This document shows, in pieces, positions 39,832 through 49,562 of a DNA stretch of 64,000 nt (position 1 is its first letter; every line of letters begins with the position of its first letter). The DNA is from Nitrosomonas marina (GTDB taxonomy: Bacteria; Pseudomonadota; Gammaproteobacteria; Burkholderiales; Nitrosomonadaceae): positions 1 through 64,000 of the forward strand of contig NZ_FOIA01000007.1 in NCBI RefSeq assembly GCF_900111605.1. Reading direction: 5' to 3'. The translations under genes were made by a program, and so were the position numbers. Under the pieces are notes generated by a model. The model made no database searches. It was not told the DNA's origin and saw only the letters and a list, made by a program, of their open reading frames with translations.

Positions 39832-41091
39832 TCAACGGGCTGTCAGCGGCGGAAATTTGGCAATAATTTCTGTTTCGCTATCATCACGTTTGATTTTGAG
39901 CGGCAGCCAGGTTCCCGGGGCATGTCGTTTGACAATATTAATCACATCATCGGTCGTTTCAAGCGCCATCCCCGCCATTTCCAGAATAACATCTGCGCTT
40001 TGCAGGCCGGAAGCTTCGGCAATACTGCCTTTCTCGACCTGCAGTACCAGAGCGCCACCACGTGCCATCTCAAAGCGGATGCCAAGACGTTGATATTCCG
40101 GTTGTTCGGAAGGACCCGAAGCATGCGGCAATACACCAAAGACGGCGTCAGCGACCCCTGCAACAAGCTGTTTGCAGGATTTGTTGATATCCCACGGCAG
40201 CAGCGACACGATATCCTCGATACCGAGATCGCGTAATTGGTGCGGTACGCCATATCCATGTACGACATGTCCCGAACCCATTATGCCGACCACCAGCGGT
40301 TTCCTGGCGTTGCCGGAATGACTCAAGACCTGGTGCAATGCCTGCGCCATGGCGCGATCCCACAATTGCTGTCCGGCGTAGAAGCGTTTGAAATCCGGGT
40401 CGTCGTACCCGATCTGACCGTCTTTTCTGTCTTTACGGTCGTGCTGTTGATAAATCGGCATCAGAAAGTCGAGATACGCCTGGCTCGGTTCCGCCGGACG
40501 AGTTAATCCCTCGCGTTGTTCGACTGGGACGCCGTGAAAACCTTTCTCGGAAACCAGTCGACGCAGGCGCTGCTCGATATTCAATGCAATCATCGGAATA
40601 TGATTCATGCGCGCAAAATGAAATAGCGGCAGATAAAGTGCAGGATCGGTATTCCACACCTTGTCCCATTCGGATGCCGCAAGAAATTCCTGTTCAGTTA
40701 ATTCACCGGCAATCCATTGGTCGAGTACAGGCTGGATGCGGCGCGGAAACATTTCAAAACCGATGATCATATCAGGGCGCAATGCATGCATCGCCGCAAG
40801 CATTTGCAGTTGCCAGCGATGGTGATCTGCATTGACATGGGTTTCGCCAAGAAGTACGACTGAGTTTTTGACCGACTGATCAATGATATCGGCATAAACA
40901 GCTGCTCCACTGCCAGGTATTATCCAGCTTCCTAGCGGTACGCAGTCTGTCCGGGCTGGTTTATGAGCGGGTTTGATACCGGTCGCGGACAAGTCTGCAG
41001 TGTTGGCCAGCGCGTTTGTGACTGTGCAGGCGAGATATGCCAGCAATCCCAGTGTTGCAAGTCTTTTTGTTAATGTTGTATCACTTTTCAT
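39832..41091 (-). CDS. ChaN-like (DUF399) exported protein with C-terminal PDZ domain
   Basis: An N-terminal signal peptide (hydrophobic LATLGLLAYLACTV, then ALA) is followed by a ChaN/DUF399 domain (about residues 50-300). Conserved features are VVLLGETHVNADHHRWQ, IGFEMFPRR and the GSGHVVHGYGVP motif; ChaN homologues bind haem or iron at the outer membrane. A PDZ domain occupies the C-terminus (about 330-415, LGIRFEMARGGALVLQVEKGS and ASGLQSADVI). The Cys in the signal-peptide region (YLACTV) could be a lipobox, but the spacing is not convincing. It starts 18 bases after the purL stop, so it is probably co-transcribed. 419 residues; exact role unknown. Confidence 0.8.
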   Translation of the reverse strand: MKSDTTLTKRLATLGLLAYLACTVTNALANTADLSATGIKPAHKPARTDCVPLGSWIIPGSGAAVYADIIDQSVKNSVVLLGETHVNADHHRWQLQMLAAMHALRPDMIIGFEMFPRRIQPVLDQWIAGELTEQEFLAASEWDKVWNTDPALYLPLFHFARMNHIPMIALNIEQRLRRLVSEKGFHGVPVEQREGLTRPAEPSQAYLDFLMPIYQQHDRKDRKDGQIGYDDPDFKRFYAGQQLWDRAMAQALHQVLSHSGNARKPLVVGIMGSGHVVHGYGVPHQLRDLGIEDIVSLLPWDINKSCKQLVAGVADAVFGVLPHASGPSEQPEYQRLGIRFEMARGGALVLQVEKGSIAEASGLQSADVILEMAGMALETTDDVINIVKRHAPGTWLPLKIKRDDSETEIIAKFPPLTAR

Positions 41092-41109
41092 TGTTAATAT
41101 ATTTGATTG

Positions 41110-44100
41110 TTATCCTACCCATTTACGAGCATTTCTGAAAAGACGTATCCAGGGGGCGTCTTCATGTGTACGTGTACGCCGGCCTGAACCATTCGGCTCG
41201 GGCGGGTACCATGAATGCTGTGCAATGCGGAAAACACGTTCAGGGTGTGGCATGAGTATATTAAAGCGCCCGTCCGGGGTTGTCAGTCCGGTGATGCCGC
41301 GCGGCGAACCGTTCGGATTACCAGGATATACTTCCGTGACTTTGCCAAAGTTATCGATATATCGCAAGGTCACCAGTGCTTCGCAGTCCGCTTCACTGCA
41401 ACGGCTTATATCTGCGCGGCCCTCACCGTGTGCTATAACTACCGGCAAGCGGCTGCCTGACATGCCTTCGAACAATATCGATGGACCCGCCTGTACCTCT
41501 ACCATGACAAAGCGCGACTCAAATTGTTCCGAATAATTGCGTATAAATCGCGGCCAGTGTTCTGCGCCCGGAATAATGGCATGCAGATGACTCATCATCT
41601 GGCAACCGTTACAAACACCAAGTGCGAATGTATCCGTACGCTGGAAAAACGCTTCAAATGTTTCGCGAACTTGTGTATTGAATAATATCGATTTGGCCCA
41701 GCCTTCGCCGGCGCCCAGCACGTCACCGTAGGAAAAACCGCCGCATGCAGCCATTCCTTTAAATGCGTCCAGTGAAATTCTGCCGGAAATGATGTCGCTC
41801 ATATGTACGTCAATTGCCGTAAAACCAGCGCGGTCAAATGCAGCAGCCATCTCTATATGCCCGTTAACACCCTGTTCACGCAAGATTGCTATGGCAGGAC
41901 GGGTTCGCATTCGTCGAATAAAAGGTGCTGCGATATTGTCTTCCACATCAAAGCTGAGCGCGACATGCAATCCCGGGTCATCACTAATCAAAATGCGGTC
42001 ATACTCCTGTTGTGCACAGTCGGAATGATCGCGCAGTTTTTGCATGCGATAGGTTGTTTCAGACCAGGCGCGCTGCAGGTCAATGCGTTTTTCCGCCAAT
42101 ACAGGATGATTGTTCCGCATTAGTCGCAGTTCGTCTACAGAATTGAGGGAGCCGATAACAAAGCTCATGCTCTGCAGCCCGGCTTCGGCCAATGTGTTCA
42201 TGACAAATGATCGTTTTCCGCTCCGGATTTGAATGACTGCACCCAGTTCCTCGTTGAACAGCACTGCGAGTAATCGTTCAATGAAACGCCCGTTTAAATC
42301 ACCAGAACGCAATTCGGCTCCGTCAATGTCGCTTGACAACATGTCAAAGCAAAGCTGGTCAAGGTTGACAGTGATGCCGGTATGACCGGCAAAAATCATT
42401 TCACACAGCGTGACGAAAAGACCACCATCTGAGCGATCGTGGTAAGCAAGTATCGCATCCGCTTTGTTAAGTTGCTGGATGGCGGTAAAAAATGCTTTAA
42501 GCCTGTCAGCACCGGACTGTCCGTCAATATCCGGCGCTTCATGGCCGACCTGCTTATAAACTTGTGCCAGCGCAGATCCCCCCAAACGGTTTTTACCCTG
42601 ACCGAGGTCGATCAGTAATAACTCAGTTTCACCGCAATCGGTACGTAACTGTGGCGTCAGTGTGCGGCGAACATCGCCGACCCTGGAGAAAGCGGATATG
42701 ATTAGCGACAGCGGTGCAGTTACGGTTTTGTCAATGGATAATCCGGTTTGCGCGTCGATGCCCTGCCAGGTCGTTTTCATTGACATCGAGTCCTTACCTA
42801 CCGGGATGCTGATACCTAACTGCGGACATAATTCCATACCGATGGCATGGACGGCATCATACAAGCCTGCATCTTCACCCGGGTGCCCGGCCGCTGCCAT
42901 CCAGTTTGCTGACAGCTTGATGTCACTGATCTGCTGTATCAGGGCTGCGGATATGTTGGTAACAGCCTCGCCAACCGCCATACGCGCAGAGGCGGCGGGA
43001 CTAATCAAGGCCACTGGCGTTCGTTCGCCGATTGCAAATGCTTCACCAAAATACGTCTGGTATCCCATCATGGTGACAGCCACATCAGCGACAGGTATCT
43101 GCCAGGGACCTACCATCTGGTCGCGCGCCGTCATGCCGCCGACGGAACGGTCGCCTATGCTGATGAGAAATGTCTTGTCTGCAACCGTCGGTAACCGCAA
43201 GACCCTGTAGGCTGCTTCTTTCAAATCGATTTCATGGGTATGAAAAACAGGCAATGGCTGTATTCGATGAGTGACATCCCGTGTCATTTTGGGCGGTTTG
43301 CCAAGCAATACCGGTAACGCCATATCGACAGGTGCAGTCATTGACGCATGCTGTTCATCGACTACTACGAGTTGAGTTTCTTCGGTTGCTACGCCGACCA
43401 CTGAATATGGGCATCGCTCACGCTCGCAGATTTCCTGAAACTGTGTGAGCGAATCCGGATGAATTGCAAGTACATAACGTTCCTGAGCTTCATTGCTCCA
43501 GATCTGCATGGGTGACATGCCGGATTCTTCGACGGGTATGGCGCGTAAATCGAAGCGTCCTCCATGCCCTGCGTCATGCACCAGTTCCGGAAAAGCATTT
43601 GACAGTCCGCCTGCGCCGACATCATGGATAAACAGGATGGGATTCTCTATTCCCGAACGTTCTAGTTGCCAGCAGCGATCTATCACTTCCTGAGCACGGC
43701 GCTGCATTTCAGGGTTGCCTCGCTGCACTGAATCGTAATCCAGTGCCTCGGCATTCGTACCGGCATCCATACTCGATGCTGCGCCACCGCCGAGACCGAT
43801 CAACATGCCGGGACCACCTAACTGGATCAGCAAAGCACCGGGAGAAAATTTTTCTTTACGGATATGTTTGGCCGAGATTTGTCCGATGCCTCCTGCAAGC
43901 ATGATCGGTTTATGGTAACCGCGCATTTCACCTGCGACTTTTTCTTCGAAAGTGCGAAAATAACCGGCAAGATTCGGACGTCCGAATTCATTATTAAACG
44001 CCGCGCCGCCAATTGGCCCATCGAGCATAATCTGCAGAGCTGAGGCGATGCGATGTGGTTTGCCATATATGATTTTTCGGTTGGTATCGCAATATTCCCA

Positions 44101-45141
44101 GGGTTGTACAAAGTCTGGAATATTTAGATTGGATACTGAAAATCCGGTCAATCCCGCTTTGGGCCTGGCGCCACGGCCCGTTGCGCCTTCATCGCGTATT
44201 TCCCCGCCTACACCCGTCGCCGCTCCAGGGAAAGGAGAAATTGCGGTAGGATGATTGTGCGTTTCAACTTTCATCAGCAGGTGTGTCTGTTCCTGCTTGT
44301 ACAAATAGTGCAGATTTTCTCCTGGATAAAATCGCGCAATTTTTGCGCCTTCGATAATACTTGCATTATCCGCGTAAGCAACCAGCGTATTTTGTGGATT
44401 CTGGTGATGCGTATGTCGGATCATTTCGAAAAGGGTGCGGTTGCGCCTGTTCCCATCTATAATCCAGTCGGCATTGAAGATTTTGTGACGACAGTGTTCG
44501 GAATTCGCCTGTGCGAACATCATCAGTTCTACGTCTGTAGGGTTGCGCCCGCTTTGCTGAAAATTATGCGCAAGATATTCAATTTCGTCAGCTGATAGCG
44601 CAAGCCCCATTTCCGTATTGGCCTCCTCGATCGCCTGTAACCCTCTGGAATGAAAATCGATGACATGAAGCGGTTGTGGGGTCAAATGATGAAATAATCG
44701 TTCTGCATCATCAAAAGACCGTAAAACAGTTTCGGTCATGCGATCATGTAACAGTGACTGCAGAGGCTGTTGCTGCTCGGGGCGGAAAGGACGGTCTGTT
44801 TGTATCGTATAAGCAATACCGCGCTCAATCCGTTCCACATGCTTCAATCCGCAATGATGCGCGATGTCGGTGGCCTTGCTCGACCAGGGTGAAATAGTGC
44901 CCGGACGGGGAACCACAAGCGCGAGAGGCAATGTTGCTGCAGCAGGACGTTGGGATTGGCAACTGTTAAGTAATTTCTCGAGCATTGCCGTTTCGGTTTT
45001 GGTTAATGTGCGGCTGATTGCACAGAAATACCAAAATTCAGCATAAATGTGAGAAACTTGTAAATCCAGTGCGTTGAATGCACAAATCAGCTTTTCCAGC
45101 CTGAATGCAGATAACGCATGACCGCCACAAAATCGAAGCAT
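41110..45141 (-). CDS. purL: Phosphoribosylformylglycinamidine synthase (long form)
   Basis: Fourth step of purine synthesis, in the single-chain gammaproteobacterial/betaproteobacterial form. The N-terminus [18 protein letters not shown] matches the family start. Two AIR-synthase-like ATP-binding halves are followed by a C-terminal glutaminase with nucleophile Cys in [13 protein letters not shown] and the His/Glu pair in MPHPERVF. 1343 residues, slightly longer than the E. coli enzyme. It is divergent from nnrD, with 74 bases between them. Confidence 0.97.
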   Translation of the reverse strand: MLRFCGGHALSAFRLEKLICAFNALDLQVSHIYAEFWYFCAISRTLTKTETAMLEKLLNSCQSQRPAAATLPLALVVPRPGTISPWSSKATDIAHHCGLKHVERIERGIAYTIQTDRPFRPEQQQPLQSLLHDRMTETVLRSFDDAERLFHHLTPQPLHVIDFHSRGLQAIEEANTEMGLALSADEIEYLAHNFQQSGRNPTDVELMMFAQANSEHCRHKIFNADWIIDGNRRNRTLFEMIRHTHHQNPQNTLVAYADNASIIEGAKIARFYPGENLHYLYKQEQTHLLMKVETHNHPTAISPFPGAATGVGGEIRDEGATGRGARPKAGLTGFSVSNLNIPDFVQPWEYCDTNRKIIYGKPHRIASALQIMLDGPIGGAAFNNEFGRPNLAGYFRTFEEKVAGEMRGYHKPIMLAGGIGQISAKHIRKEKFSPGALLIQLGGPGMLIGLGGGAASSMDAGTNAEALDYDSVQRGNPEMQRRAQEVIDRCWQLERSGIENPILFIHDVGAGGLSNAFPELVHDAGHGGRFDLRAIPVEESGMSPMQIWSNEAQERYVLAIHPDSLTQFQEICERERCPYSVVGVATEETQLVVVDEQHASMTAPVDMALPVLLGKPPKMTRDVTHRIQPLPVFHTHEIDLKEAAYRVLRLPTVADKTFLISIGDRSVGGMTARDQMVGPWQIPVADVAVTMMGYQTYFGEAFAIGERTPVALISPAASARMAVGEAVTNISAALIQQISDIKLSANWMAAAGHPGEDAGLYDAVHAIGMELCPQLGISIPVGKDSMSMKTTWQGIDAQTGLSIDKTVTAPLSLIISAFSRVGDVRRTLTPQLRTDCGETELLLIDLGQGKNRLGGSALAQVYKQVGHEAPDIDGQSGADRLKAFFTAIQQLNKADAILAYHDRSDGGLFVTLCEMIFAGHTGITVNLDQLCFDMLSSDIDGAELRSGDLNGRFIERLLAVLFNEELGAVIQIRSGKRSFVMNTLAEAGLQSMSFVIGSLNSVDELRLMRNNHPVLAEKRIDLQRAWSETTYRMQKLRDHSDCAQQEYDRILISDDPGLHVALSFDVEDNIAAPFIRRMRTRPAIAILREQGVNGHIEMAAAFDRAGFTAIDVHMSDIISGRISLDAFKGMAACGGFSYGDVLGAGEGWAKSILFNTQVRETFEAFFQRTDTFALGVCNGCQMMSHLHAIIPGAEHWPRFIRNYSEQFESRFVMVEVQAGPSILFEGMSGSRLPVVIAHGEGRADISRCSEADCEALVTLRYIDNFGKVTEVYPGNPNGSPRGITGLTTPDGRFNILMPHPERVFRIAQHSWYPPEPNGSGRRTRTHEDAPWIRLFRNARKWVG

Positions 45142-45215
45142 CGGGAAATATTACCAAAATCAAAATCACCATTTTACACGAGAAATAATTCTTTCCACTG
45201 ATACTGGCAGTCCAG

Positions 45216-46736
45216 ATGATAAGAACAATCACCCCGGTCTACTTGACCGATGAAATACGCACAATAGAGCAGACAGTTTTTGACCTGCCTGAACCACCGG
45301 ATTTAATGGAGAAGGCTGGACGCGCAACTGCAGAGATTGCCAGAAAATATTTTGTCCTGAATTGTGACAGCCGTATTCTCGTACTGGCCGGTCCCGGTAA
45401 CAACGGCGGCGATGCTTTTGTTGCCGCGCGGTATTTGAAGCATTGGGGATATGCAGTGACTGTGATATTCAACGGTGATCCTGATCGTCAGTCACAGGAT
45501 GCCAAACAGGCCAGGTTGGCATGGCAGGGTGGCGAGGAAAATATTTATTCGGAGATTCCAGGAACCGCAAACGGTCAGAAATGGGATCTGATCATTGATG
45601 GCATTTTTGGCATCGGTCTGCGGCAGGATCGCCCGATGGCGGGTCAATACCTGAGTTGGATTAATACCGTCAATGCCATGCAAAAGCCTGTGTTGGCAAT
45701 TGATATACCATCAGGACTTGGAAGTGATGATGGCAGCGTTTACGGCGCGGTGATAAACGCTGACATTACCATTACTTTTATCAGTCCAAAACCGGGTATT
45801 CTGACCCACTATGGCCCGCAATATAGTGGCAGGATCATTATCTGCGACCTGGATCTTGATCCGGTTGCCATCTTGCCGCCCCGGGCATGGATGATTAACC
45901 GAAAACTGGCCAGTATTTTATTGCCTCCCCCGCGTGCAGCAAACAGCCATAAAGGCAGCTTTGGCAGTATCGGTATTCTGGGCGGCAACAATGGTATGAC
46001 CGGTGCAGCTATTCTGGCTGGCCGTGCGGCACTGCATGCGGGTGCCGGGCGCGTCTATCTGGTTATACTGGCAACCTCGGCACCCGATGTCGACATCGTG
46101 CATCCCGAGTTGATGATGCGCTCGCCATCAGAATTGTTTGATCTGGATACGCTAGATTGTCTGGTGATCGGACCGGGCATGGGTATGGATGAATTTACTT
46201 ATGGCTGGCTGGAGCGAGCGCTCGATACTGATTTACCTTTAGTGCTGGACGCTGATGCGCTGAACCATGTTGCTTTTCACAGCGAACTGGCCAGAAAACT
46301 CAAACAACGCGAAGCGCCTGCCATATTAACACCTCATCCAGCTGAAGCGGCGCGGCTTCTGGATACCGATACAGCTGTAATACAAGGCAATCGTCAGATT
46401 GCCGCAACCAGTCTGTCGGAAAAATTCTGTTGCCAGATTTTACTGAAAGGCGCAGGCAGTATCTGCGCCAGACCAGATGGAACATGCTTTTTCAATACCA
46501 GCGGTAATCCGGGTTTGAGTAGCGCAGGCACTGGCGATGTGCTCTCTGGTATTATCGGGGCGTTAATTGTACAGGGGCAAACGCCGGAGGATGCGCTACT
46601 ACTGGCTGTTTACCTGCATGGTGCCGCTGCCGATGAATTACTGAAACGAAATAACGGACCGGTGGGAATGACAGCATCGGAAGTTAGTAACGCCGCACGC
46701 TTGCTGTTGAACGACTGGATTTATAAGAAAAGCTGA
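45216..46736 (+). CDS. nnrD: Bifunctional NAD(P)H-hydrate epimerase / ADP-dependent dehydratase
   Basis: Repairs hydrated NAD(P)H. The N-terminal epimerase domain (about 1-215) has VLAGPGNNGGDAFVAARYL and DIPSGLGSDDG. The C-terminal ribokinase-like dehydratase domain (about 225-500) has GSFGSIGILGGNNGMTGA, ILTPHPAEAARL, and the catalytic-Asp motif SSAGTGDVLSGIIGAL. 506 residues, normal for the fused protein. Confidence 0.95.
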   Translation: MIRTITPVYLTDEIRTIEQTVFDLPEPPDLMEKAGRATAEIARKYFVLNCDSRILVLAGPGNNGGDAFVAARYLKHWGYAVTVIFNGDPDRQSQDAKQARLAWQGGEENIYSEIPGTANGQKWDLIIDGIFGIGLRQDRPMAGQYLSWINTVNAMQKPVLAIDIPSGLGSDDGSVYGAVINADITITFISPKPGILTHYGPQYSGRIIICDLDLDPVAILPPRAWMINRKLASILLPPPRAANSHKGSFGSIGILGGNNGMTGAAILAGRAALHAGAGRVYLVILATSAPDVDIVHPELMMRSPSELFDLDTLDCLVIGPGMGMDEFTYGWLERALDTDLPLVLDADALNHVAFHSELARKLKQREAPAILTPHPAEAARLLDTDTAVIQGNRQIAATSLSEKFCCQILLKGAGSICARPDGTCFFNTSGNPGLSSAGTGDVLSGIIGALIVQGQTPEDALLLAVYLHGAAADELLKRNNGPVGMTASEVSNAARLLLNDWIYKKS

Positions 46737-46921
46737 TTACATATATGAAGAGTTGGGTGACAGGAAACAAATCAATATTCCGGTTGGCAGCGGGTTTTAT
46801 TGTTTTTTATCGGATTGTACGGTTCAAAGCCGGATAGTCGGGTGCACAAACAGCCTGACATGGGTTAAAAATCTGCTTGCTGACCTTGCGAACGATCAAC
46901 GAATCGGAGTTTAATCAAGAT

Positions 46922-46954
46922 CCTGGCCCGGTAGACTGTATTGTACGGGCCAGG
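46922..46954. terminator. GC-rich hairpin between convergent nnrD and the PEP-CTERM gene
   Basis: Perfect 9-bp arms CCTGGCCCG (46922-46930) and CGGGCCAGG (46946-46954) enclose a 15-nt loop, 22 bases past the stop of the PEP-CTERM gene. It probably terminates that gene and may serve nnrD from the other side. No long T-run follows on either strand. Confidence 0.55.
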
Positions 46955-46976
46955 CGGCTGAGTGAAATGATCTCGT

Positions 46977-47726
46977 TTAACCGATTTGCTCATTGCGCCT
47001 TCTGATAAATCCAATCAAGCCGATGCCAAATAATGCCAGCATGGATGGCTCGGGGATTGGATTGACGGATTCCGTAATCAGAACAAAATCATTGTAGTCG
47101 GTGTCGCCACCGCCGTAAATATCTTCCCACGCCATGATATATTCATTTGTGCTCCAGATTCCTGGAAGAGTTGAAGGAAGGTCAATTGTGTCAGTGCCTT
47201 GCCCTTGAAAAGCGACCATGTGATCAATGCCGTCACTGTTTAAATCGGTATCACTATAAAAAATGTTCCCGCCAGTGTTTAAAAAATAACCAAATGCATT
47301 TCCCGAAAAATCAGCACCGGTATCTGCGAAATTGATAATTACAGATCCATCATTTGCAAAAGATAACAGCTTTTGCGCGCCTGCTCCTTCTGTTCCGGAA
47401 AACAAGGTTACCTGTTTGGATGGGTCGCTGGCATCATAAATGCCAACGGTATTTGTATTTGCATTGCCGGCTAGTTCAATAATAATTTGAGCAAATGAAC
47501 CACCGCTTCCGGATATCTGCCAGTATTCATCCAGTAGAATTTGATCTGTATTGACATTTGTGCTGCTGACATTGATTATCGGTGCCACGGTGATGTCATT
47601 TAAAATACCCTGTAGTGATGCGCCGCCATCACCGAATGTAACTGTTGCATGTGCTGATCCGGCTGCCACCAGACTTATTGCTGCAGCCATTGTTGTTTTG
47701 AAAGCTGTGCCGTATTGTTTCTTCAT
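46977..47726 (-). CDS. PEP-CTERM sorting domain exported protein
   Basis: Secreted or surface protein of 249 residues. An N-terminal signal peptide (MKKQYGTAFKTTMAAAISLV, then AAGSAHA) is followed by an acidic, Asn/Gly/Asp-rich body with almost no Cys (SGTEGAGAQ, NFADTGADFSGNAFGYF, GGGDTDYNDFVLI). The C-terminal sorting signal reads PIPEPSMLALFGIGLIGF and then RRR, the PEP-CTERM tripartite signal recognised by exosortase. The DxDYND segment resembles other PEP-CTERM extracellular proteins with calcium-binding-type loops. I chose the ATG at 47726 because AAGGAG lies 8 bases before it; an ATG 6 bases upstream lies too close to that site. No exosortase gene is in the window. Probably matrix or floc-forming material. 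Confidence 0.88.
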   Translation of the reverse strand: MKKQYGTAFKTTMAAAISLVAAGSAHATVTFGDGGASLQGILNDITVAPIINVSSTNVNTDQILLDEYWQISGSGGSFAQIIIELAGNANTNTVGIYDASDPSKQVTLFSGTEGAGAQKLLSFANDGSVIINFADTGADFSGNAFGYFLNTGGNIFYSDTDLNSDGIDHMVAFQGQGTDTIDLPSTLPGIWSTNEYIMAWEDIYGGGDTDYNDFVLITESVNPIPEPSMLALFGIGLIGFIRRRNEQIG

Positions 47727-47783
47727 ATTCATTTCTCCTTTGATCCGTTTTCTTTGCAATTCTTTGAAAAATTACCGGATCAG

Positions 47784-47810
47784 GTGTTGATTTCAGATTG
47801 AAATCAACAC
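47784..47810 (-). promoter_or_regulatory. Perfect 12-bp hairpin in the leader of the PEP-CTERM gene
   Basis: Arms 47784-47795 and 47799-47810 are perfect reverse complements with a 3-nt loop, about 45 bases upstream of the ribosome site and downstream of the predicted sigma-54 start. If the start prediction is right it lies in the 5' untranslated region, where it could stabilise or regulate the message. Confidence 0.5.
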
Positions 47811-47838
47811 ATGCCCGGATTTATTGATCTACGATCAG

Positions 47839-47854
47839 TGCAACAGTCGTTCCG
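47839..47854 (-). promoter_or_regulatory. Candidate sigma-54 promoter of the PEP-CTERM gene
   Basis: Read on the minus strand, CGGAACG-ACTG-TTGCA (plus 47854 to 47839) keeps the invariant GG and GC 10 bases apart, has a perfect -12 TTGCA, and matches 5 of 7 positions of the -24 TGGCACG. The predicted start near 47829 gives a leader of about 100 bases. RpoN control is known for PEP-CTERM genes with the PrsK/PrsR system in related bacteria, which supports but does not prove this call. Confidence 0.5.
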
Positions 47855-47932
47855 CGAAGCTTGCCTGCCTCAATCGAGACATCAGCTGACATCTTTTATG
47901 GGTAGCTATTCTTGATGGTTTAGAATCTTCCA

Positions 47933-47948
47933 ACCATTGGACAATGGT
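47933..47948. promoter_or_regulatory. Palindrome ACCATTGGACAATGGT, possible enhancer-binding site
   Basis: Perfect 7-bp arms around a GA centre, about 80-95 bases upstream of the candidate sigma-54 promoter. This is where NtrC-type activators such as PrsR normally bind. Only one copy was noticed. Confidence 0.4.
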
Positions 47949-48393
47949 ACAAATGAGAAGGTGATTTAAAAAACATGTGTGTATACAAATGCATATAAAG
48001 AAAGTATTTATGTATGTTCTGATCAGGGATATGTAACTCGCACTGTTTTTCAGTTTGAATACACAGTAAATATTCGCTTGTTTTCGTTGATAAACAAACC
48101 AGATGATGTTTGAACGCGTATTCAATCTGTTTCTGCTGACGCAGAAATATGTGACGTGTTTTTCTCAATGCATGGTTTTGCGGGCGGTGAAAGTTGCAGA
48201 GATGATTGTGCGCATGTACTAAAGTACAGTATGTGATTCGGATAATGCTCGATAGGATGGCTGAGCCAGAATTGTCGGAAAGAATAGAACACGCTGGCAA
48301 TAAACGACCCTGAACAGAAAAATGAAGTCGTCTCAGTGAATCAGGAAAATGGACTCAAAAGCACTGATGCTGTTAATGTACGTTACGTAGATT

Positions 48394-49419
48394 ATGCGAG
48401 TGCGTTATTTTATGAAAGAGGAAAGGCGGAACTTTTACAGATCACTCTATGCACAGCCTGACGCGCCATTGACGGTTATTCAGGTTAACTATCGTATTTT
48501 AAAGCTGAAAATCAGGATGTGCCCGGATCAGGACTATGCAGAACTGCGTTCTAATGCGTTAAAAATGGCTATGGCGGTTTTAAACGATCCACTAAAACGC
48601 GCAGTATATGATCGCGATTTGCGAAAGCGATATCCTATCAGGATGTTAAGCCTTGGGTCTTTTGCGTCGGGCATTGTCAAGGATATCCCTGATTGTACTG
48701 AATCTCGGACAAACCGGCGCAATTATTACCGGGTTCTCCAGATACAGCCTGATGCTCCTGCAGAAATTGTTATCGCCAGTTACCAGGCCTTGCTGCAGTA
48801 TCCCTATCAGAACGTCGATTTGCTGGGAGAAGCGTATGCGGTTCTTGCAAATCCTGCGGCGCGGATGCGATATGATGCTTATCTCGCCGGCAAATGGAAG
48901 TATTCTGAAAAAACATTGATACCGGTAGGTAAAATAGGACGTACCGGTCGCCCGGATTGTGGCAGCGATACTACTTCGCCGGTTGTCGAGGAATCCGGAG
49001 CGACATTGTCATATTGCGTATTCTGTCATGCAGCGTATACAGAACAAGTTGGCCCCTACCAGCAACATGCTTGCCTGGAATGTGGCAGTCCGTTGCCTGT
49101 GCCCGCTGAAACGTTCCTTGAGCCAAAACACCGTACAAACATACGAATCAGCATGCACGGGGAATTTCAATACTATCAGTTTTGGCCAGACTTACCCAGT
49201 AAAGGCATAATTCAGGATTTATCGCCGCGGGGTACACGTTTTCTGGCCGAGACATCACTCAGTTTGAATGATGTTATCAAAATTGACGCACCTAATTTCC
49301 GGGCTGTTGCAGAAGTGGTTCATCAACACAGGATACAGGCTTTTATATCTGTCGGTGCGTGCTTTCTTACAGTTAAATTTGAGCAGGAGCGCGGAAGCTT
49401 TCTAGCAGTCAGGGTCTGA
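48394..49419 (+). CDS. Protein with two degenerate J-like modules, zinc ribbon and PilZ domain
   Basis: Four modules can be seen in 341 residues. Residues 11-80 and 109-166 are a repeat in the style of DnaJ J-domains (NFYRSLYAQPDAP and NYYRVLQIQPDAP, each ending in an ANPxxRxxYD-like helix), but neither has the HPD tripeptide needed to stimulate DnaK. A zinc ribbon has Cys208-x2-Cys211 and Cys227-x2-Cys230. A PilZ domain (about 245-341) carries the c-di-GMP motif RxxxR (Arg247, Arg251) and DLSPRG (275-280) at the proper distance. It is therefore likely a soluble c-di-GMP receptor of unknown output. The ATGs at 48394 and 48412 are both possible starts; neither has a good ribosome site. Divergent from the PEP-CTERM gene. 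Confidence 0.72.
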   Translation: MRVRYFMKEERRNFYRSLYAQPDAPLTVIQVNYRILKLKIRMCPDQDYAELRSNALKMAMAVLNDPLKRAVYDRDLRKRYPIRMLSLGSFASGIVKDIPDCTESRTNRRNYYRVLQIQPDAPAEIVIASYQALLQYPYQNVDLLGEAYAVLANPAARMRYDAYLAGKWKYSEKTLIPVGKIGRTGRPDCGSDTTSPVVEESGATLSYCVFCHAAYTEQVGPYQQHACLECGSPLPVPAETFLEPKHRTNIRISMHGEFQYYQFWPDLPSKGIIQDLSPRGTRFLAETSLSLNDVIKIDAPNFRAVAEVVHQHRIQAFISVGACFLTVKFEQERGSFLAVRV

Positions 49420-49562
49420 CTATCGAACACTTTGGTTGAAGATGGAAAATACTGCTATTTGTTTTATTTTCCCTAAAATTACCGTCATTCTTTCGCGCTT
49501 GCCGTAAAACCCTGTAAAATTCGACTATTCCAAATTTAGCAAACGCTGCCAACGTTTTTTTC

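Larger units (their letters stand above)
47727..48393. other. 667-bp divergent intergenic region
   Basis: It holds the leader hairpin, sigma-54-like promoter and palindrome of the PEP-CTERM gene on its left side. The right half, before the J/PilZ gene, contains only weak open frames on the minus strand with no ribosome site or recognisable protein pattern, so I treat it as non-coding. No RNA gene was recognised. Confidence 0.4.

Noticed and set aside
47835..48300. Two overlapping minus-strand open frames of 96 and 126 codons
   Set aside because: Rich in His, Cys and Tyr with no domain pattern, no ribosome site, and overlapping each other in different frames; likely chance frames in AT-rich non-coding DNA.
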